This document shows positions 59,660 through 64,000 of a stretch of 64,000 bases of DNA, piece by piece. Below the pieces are notes generated by a model that was not told where the DNA came from, searched no databases, and saw only the letters and a program-made list of their open reading frames with translations. Positions within the stretch are counted from its first letter, which is position 1; the number at the start of each line of letters is the position of its first letter. The DNA comes from Oscheius dolichura (taxonomy: Eukaryota; Nematoda; Chromadorea; Rhabditida; Rhabditidae), in NCBI GenBank assembly GCA_932521035.1, contig OW051496.1, positions 6,262,001 through 6,326,000 of the forward strand, read 5' to 3'. A program made the position numbers and the translations under genes.

Positions 59660-62600
59660 TCAACATGCCCCGTACACGACCGCTTTCCTTTTCTTCTTTT
59701 TGAATCCGGAGAAGACGCTCTCGGACAGCAGCGCTTGTACCTGTAATTGGGTCTGATTGGCCTGGGACAGACCCACCTCCGCGTTTGTTTTGTCCTTTGT
59801 CTCCGGCAGGAAGAGGTACAGGAAGAAGGCCAATATCAAGGCCGGACCGGTGGCCAGCGCCAAGATACTAAAAGGTTTGTGGCTGCCAGGAGGCGAGGGA
59901 ACATACCTGTAGCTGCCAATGAGGAGGTCGAGCTGGAGGAAGAAAAAGGTGACCAGCATGGTGGAGGTGAGGAGAAGGCCGGTGGACAGCGACTGGAATA
60001 GGGAGCAGTGGGCCGGATCGACCTGAAACGACTCTGTGCCCCCGGTTACCCACGGCAGTTACCAGCTCGGAGGTGAGGAACCAGGCCGGGGCACCGGCAC
60101 CCAGGCCGATGAAGATCTTTGTCAGTGAAAATGCCGCTGTGATGATGACGAAATTGGACGAGAAGGCGACTACCAGGGCATTGCTGAGGGCAGAGCCGAC
60201 GAGTCCCAGCAGCAGGAGCTTGCGTCTGCCGAAGCGGTCGATCTGAAGACTGTCGGTTGAAAGGGAGCCGTCGGTTCCCGTCCGAAACGGTTCAGATGTA
60301 AACAGGATGAATAATCAGGGCACGAATGGGAGGGGGGGGGGGGGGGGGGGGGCACATCAAAGGGCAGGGACCGCCCCCTTCTCCAAAAAGACCATCTTCT
60401 TGCTTCTAATCCTTTTTCTGTAGAGCCGCAGTCGCTTCTCTTTCTACCGCGCTGCGTGCCCTGGCCCCATGCCAGTCGCAGTTTTCTCCCCCACCTGCTA
60501 TCTAGACTTTGCGGCGCTTTTTCGCAATCTGCCTAAAAGACACAAAAAGCCCCGGCTGCCTCTCGCAACTCTACTCGATGCCCATTAATCTTGCCTGAAA
60601 TATGAGTTGTTTGCAAGACACATTTCGCGGTTAAGCACTGATCAATCGAGACCAGCTGCTCCTCCCCAAAACCACCTCTCCCTTCCCCTACTGTATCCCC
60701 CTCCCGTGTCACGCATCACCGCCCGAACAGTATTCGGCTGGCCGGCTCCAACTTTGCCCCAATTGGCATCGATCACGATTCGTCGACCGTAGCGTCGTTA
60801 TGAACTGGGCAGGGGAGGATGCATAATATCCGTTTCTTTTTTCTTTGTTTGCGTCGAGCTTTGCGTCAATTCCATCACAGCGCGTCTCATTGGTTTCGCC
60901 TCCAGGAAGCCCCCTCCTTTTGTTTGTTCCCTATGCTAATTCGGCGTCTGTTGTGGTAGTCGCCGTCTTGTTTATGTTATCTTTTGTCTCCGTGCCTTGC
61001 CCCCAGATTTATTTTTGTATATGTCGGATCGTGTTACAGTCCGTTTCCGGGCTCCCTCTCGCTCCCTTTGTTCCCCCTCACCTCTCTGCTGTAAAAAGAA
61101 TATTTCTGTGTCCCTTCGGCCGCCATTATCTCCGCGTCTCCCTCATTTCACCTCCTCTAAATTAGCTGTTTACATCTAATATGACTCGAGCTTCTGCCCC
61201 TTTCGTAACCCCTCTATTTCTCCCTTTTCTGTAATGTTTGGACAGTGAATAAAGCCGGGAATAAAAACACTCGCTTATCTGCCTCATTTCCTAAGATTCC
61301 TCCCAAAAAGGCTCCTCCCCCAAGGGCCCCCGGCTGTCTGTTTTTCGCCTCGCTACAATTATCCGGCTTCCTCTCTCCTCACCTCTTAATCTTCCCAAAA
61401 TATGTGTTCGTTTAGATGTGTGCCGTTACCGAGTGTGCGCCGGCCCCCGCGGGGTGCCCTATCCCCGTGGCCACTGAATACAACACTGGCGGCAAGGAGG
61501 TCGCCGACATGGCCGACGGACAGGTGGGCCATTTTGTTTTGGGCTCGTGTGGGTGTCCCCTTACGAGTCACTGTTGTCAAAATAATTTGAATGAGACTAA
61601 ACAAACATTTCAGCCGTATGTGAGGATGCGCCGCTACACGGACCAGGGCGGCCGCCGCCCTTCCCGCCCGGTGGATCACCCTTCCACGTAAGGGCATCTC
61701 CCCCTCTTTCCCAATTGCCTGTTCCAGGGTCCTCGAGGTGGATGTGCCCCGCTCCTCCCTGTGATGTGCTGTTCCCGGGTTTCCATACACCACTGGTCTC
61801 ATGATATTTGTAACTAAACTCACCAAGACGGTTCCGAACAGACTCGAGATGAGGAGCAGCGCTCCGAAGGCGACGGACATGAGGTCGGCCGAGTCTGTTG
61901 TCATCCCCTTTCCCTTTTCTGACTGTGATTTCTATAAATTTCCTTTCCTTTCTCTCGACTACAAAAGGGGACAGACCGAGAGTATCTGGGCACTGAAAGT
62001 ATCGACCAGATCATCCGCCGTGAAGGCATACGACGCGGCAGCCGCTGCTCCAATGGCAAACCCTTTCCATGAAGAAAACGGAATCCTAAAATAACCCGTT
62101 TTTAATTCTACCGTACCCCGGATGATAACAAGCATCGCCTCGAGCCATAAACAGGCAATTAGTCGTACCCACCCCCGTTTCTGTTCGATCTGCTCCTCAG
62201 CCTCCTTGCACTCTTTTTTGATCATCTCCATCTCGTTTGTCGTCCCGTGGTAGAAGATCACCGAGCTCGTTACTAGAGGACAAAAAACTAATCATATTAC
62301 AAGCGACTCACATCGGGCAGAGTCCTTTCCTTTGGCATTGGCCTTTCTGGCCAGTTGGTGAGGAGTAGACGGAGTGAAAATGAGTACCGTCAGGAAGAGG
62401 ATGGTAGGGGCAACGGCGAATACTTGGAGCCAGAGAAACCTGAACACATCTGCCATTAGAGTGTGAGGAGATCTGCTGCCTGTTGGTACCCAGTGGGAGG
62501 ATCTCCTCCGAGCCGAGTAACAGCCCCAAAAGGGTGCCGGTGGCCTGCGATACTTGCTGAGAGGATGTCTGTTACCGAATCTGTCGAATTCTCACTTGAA

Positions 62601-63257
62601 ATGTGCTGAGGAATGCCCTGTGATGGATGGGAGATATCTCAATTATGTAAAGGGGAAGGAGACAGAGGGAAGATCCCGACTGAATTCCAATGAGAAAACG
62701 ACCAATAATAAGAACGGCCGAGACGGCCGCGTCACCTGAAATGGTCTCTTGAATTCGGGGAGATGGAGGACGACTCACTGCTTCCGGAGACAATCTGAGC
62801 GAGGAAGTGGACACCACAGCCGAGGATGGCCGAGATACACGTCAGCAGCTGTGTCCTCTTCACTCCAACTTTACCCGTTAGCCAGGGTGTCTGAAGGTGT
62901 TTCTTTGAGATAGGAAGAATCCCTTCCTCACCAGAAGAAATCCCAAAATTGTTCCCGGATAGAAACTACTGACTATGGTGGACCAGGCGGAGGACCACGA
63001 CTGGGCCGGCAGCCAACATACTGTGCAGTCTGGAAGGACGGGATAGGCTAGGATGGAGGGGACTCACGTTGGCTGTTCTGGTAGCCGGCATTTGCTAGCT
63101 GATAAAATGTTTGAACCGAAGTATTGACATAGGTGATCTGGAAAGGGAAAGGGTCTCAGGGAAGGGGAGACGGACGAACCTGAAAAGCGAACTGCCAGTT
63201 GGAACAGAAGGAGACGACAGCAGTGATGAGCAGCAGCCGGACGGGCGGACAGACCAT
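59660..63257 (-). CDS. GLUT-type sugar transporter (SLC2, major facilitator)
   Basis: At least ten exons encode a twelve-span transporter. N-terminal span: VRLLLITAVVSFCSNWQFAF. Then LLTCISAILGCGVHFLAQIV, IIGRFLIGIQSGSSLCLLPL, and PLYIIEISPIHHRAFLSTF, the PLY-x-x-E-x-SP-x-x-x-R block of sugar porters. LLGSEEILPLGTN and LVSLFGTVLIDRFGRRKLLL-type motifs follow (DRFGRRK loop), then LYLFLPETKDKTNAEVGL, the PETK end. The protein carries hexoses down their gradient at the plasma membrane. The Met at 63257 is in an exon starting at about 63280; upstream exons may exist and reach the edge. One intron, 60244-61821, is 1.6 kb and holds a nested gene. Confidence 0.85.
60332..60352 (+). repeat. Homopolymer G21
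   Basis: Twenty-one G residues in the big intron of the transporter. Together with the C19 run at 25733 it shows that G/C runs are present in this genome; such runs form quadruplex DNA and are known in nematode genomes. Length is uncertain in assemblies. Confidence 0.8.
61416..61764 (+). CDS. Small spliced gene nested, antisense, in the transporter intron
   Basis: Three exons (61416-61523, 61614-61687, 61728-61764) with GT-AG introns of 90 and 40 nt give exactly 73 codons including the stop. The protein starts MCAVTECAPAPAGCPIPVAT, then EYNTGGKEVADMADGQPYVR, RRYTDQGGRRPSRPVDHPST and VLEVDVPRSSL. There are three Cys near the N-terminus and a Arg-rich middle. A CGTTTAG acceptor touches the start codon, so an upstream exon or a trans-spliced leader is likely. 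It lies wholly inside intron 60244-61821 of the transporter on the other strand. I recognise no family. Confidence 0.52.
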
Positions 63258-64000
63258 CCAGCGGAAAAGGTGGTTAACCTGAAGAGGAGACAAAAGAAAT
63301 GATAGACTGCCAAGGGGAGACCGGTTCCTCCTCGGACAAAATACGACACAATGGCAGAAGGTGTCAAATATATGTGTATCAGGAGGCAAACAACAACCAA
63401 ATCCTGGCCGATCACGTCAAAGAGAGACTGTTTTGTTTTCGGAGAATTTTCAAAGATTCAAAGAAATGATTAGGAACAGGAGTGGACGGTATCTAATCAG
63501 AGGAGGAGGGCCCTTGGAAACTATCATATAGACTGGGGGGAAGTTGGACGAAGTGGGGGAAGGGCAGACATAATTAAATGAAGTGAGACAGTGCAAGTAT
63601 CGATTGACTCGACAGATAACGAGGAACAGGTCACAAACAATCTTTAGAAGCGCTACCTCGACACAACATAGACCACCCCAGAGGGGCTTATAACTATCAA
63701 GACATTGATCCCCGTGCGAACGAAAACTGTAACGACTGGGGGACCGCGTCGAATGGGCGAGGCGACCGTTCCCCGTCTTCCGGTCTTTGTTGCAGCTCTG
63801 ATCTCCCTGGATGACGAAAGAGATGCCAACGAGGAGATCGCCTTTGGGCGGAGGATTGGACACGGACTATTTGTGTTTACTTTTTCGTTGTCGTCTTCTT
63901 CGTCTACTGTTCTCCTTATCAATGAACAGACTGTCAGATAAAGAAAGGGGGGCCTTTTGGGAGGAGGCCGAAGCTGGACGAAGTGGGTGTGGGTGGCGCG
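63258..64000. other. Right edge, possible upstream exons of the transporter
   Basis: Minus-strand open frames (63653-63922 with ISSLASLSSSREIRAATKTG, and 63450-63863) could be N-terminal exons of the transporter or chance. No domain can be read. Confidence 0.35.

Overview
This is a gene-dense nuclear window from a small invertebrate, most likely a nematode. The predicted TCTP is very close to the nematode form as I know it. Introns are tiny (mostly about 35-60 nt). Several genes have a splice acceptor directly before the start codon, and same-strand genes sit 130-200 bp apart, the layout expected of nematode trans-spliced operons. All gene models were spliced by eye. Exon frames were checked for continuity, but no database search was run.

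Layout. 1-5.2 kb: tail of an unrecognised gene, a neuromedin-U/TRH-receptor-like peptide GPCR (+), and mitochondrial ATP synthase subunit b (-). 5.2-7.4 kb: mobile DNA holding a broken eEF1A 3' piece between 92-bp inverted arms, interrupted by a TA-flanked MITE. 7.8-9.3 kb: a D-type cyclin. 9.3-15 kb: small secreted or membrane proteins in GC-rich spacer. 16-17.4 kb: MED21 and TXNL4A/DIM1 (-). 18.2-20.6 kb: heparan sulfate 6-O-sulfotransferase (+) and METTL26-like methyltransferase (-). 20.8-21.8 kb: two adjacent TTAA-flanked MITEs. 21.9-24.5 kb: P0, TCTP and eL43 in a row, a translation-gene cluster that looks like an operon.

25.9-31.1 kb: a four-span membrane protein and a long secreted Glu/Arg-rich coiled-coil protein. 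31.3-32.9 kb: a membrane-anchored methyltransferase (-). 33.1-36.8 kb: RBX2/RNF7, STEEP1 and an unrecognised gene in close tandem. 37-37.9 kb: a secreted Gly/Tyr/His-rich protein. 38-43.9 kb: condensin subunit SMC4 (-). 44.5-44.9 kb: a hAT-type MITE with an exact 8-bp target duplication. 45.2-47.5 kb: fructose-1,6-bisphosphatase (-). 47.7-49.4 kb: two unrecognised nuclear-looking genes.

49.6-64 kb: a small signal-peptide/TM protein, a Cys-loop ligand-gated channel (-), a catalytically dead trypsin-fold protein, Golgi alpha-mannosidase II-like enzyme (-), a small HMG-box protein, and a GLUT-type sugar transporter (-) whose one large intron holds a small spliced gene on the opposite strand. The most unusual signals are the eEF1A capture, the MITE set, the candidate operons, the nested gene and the pseudoprotease. 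I found no tRNA, rRNA or CRISPR array.
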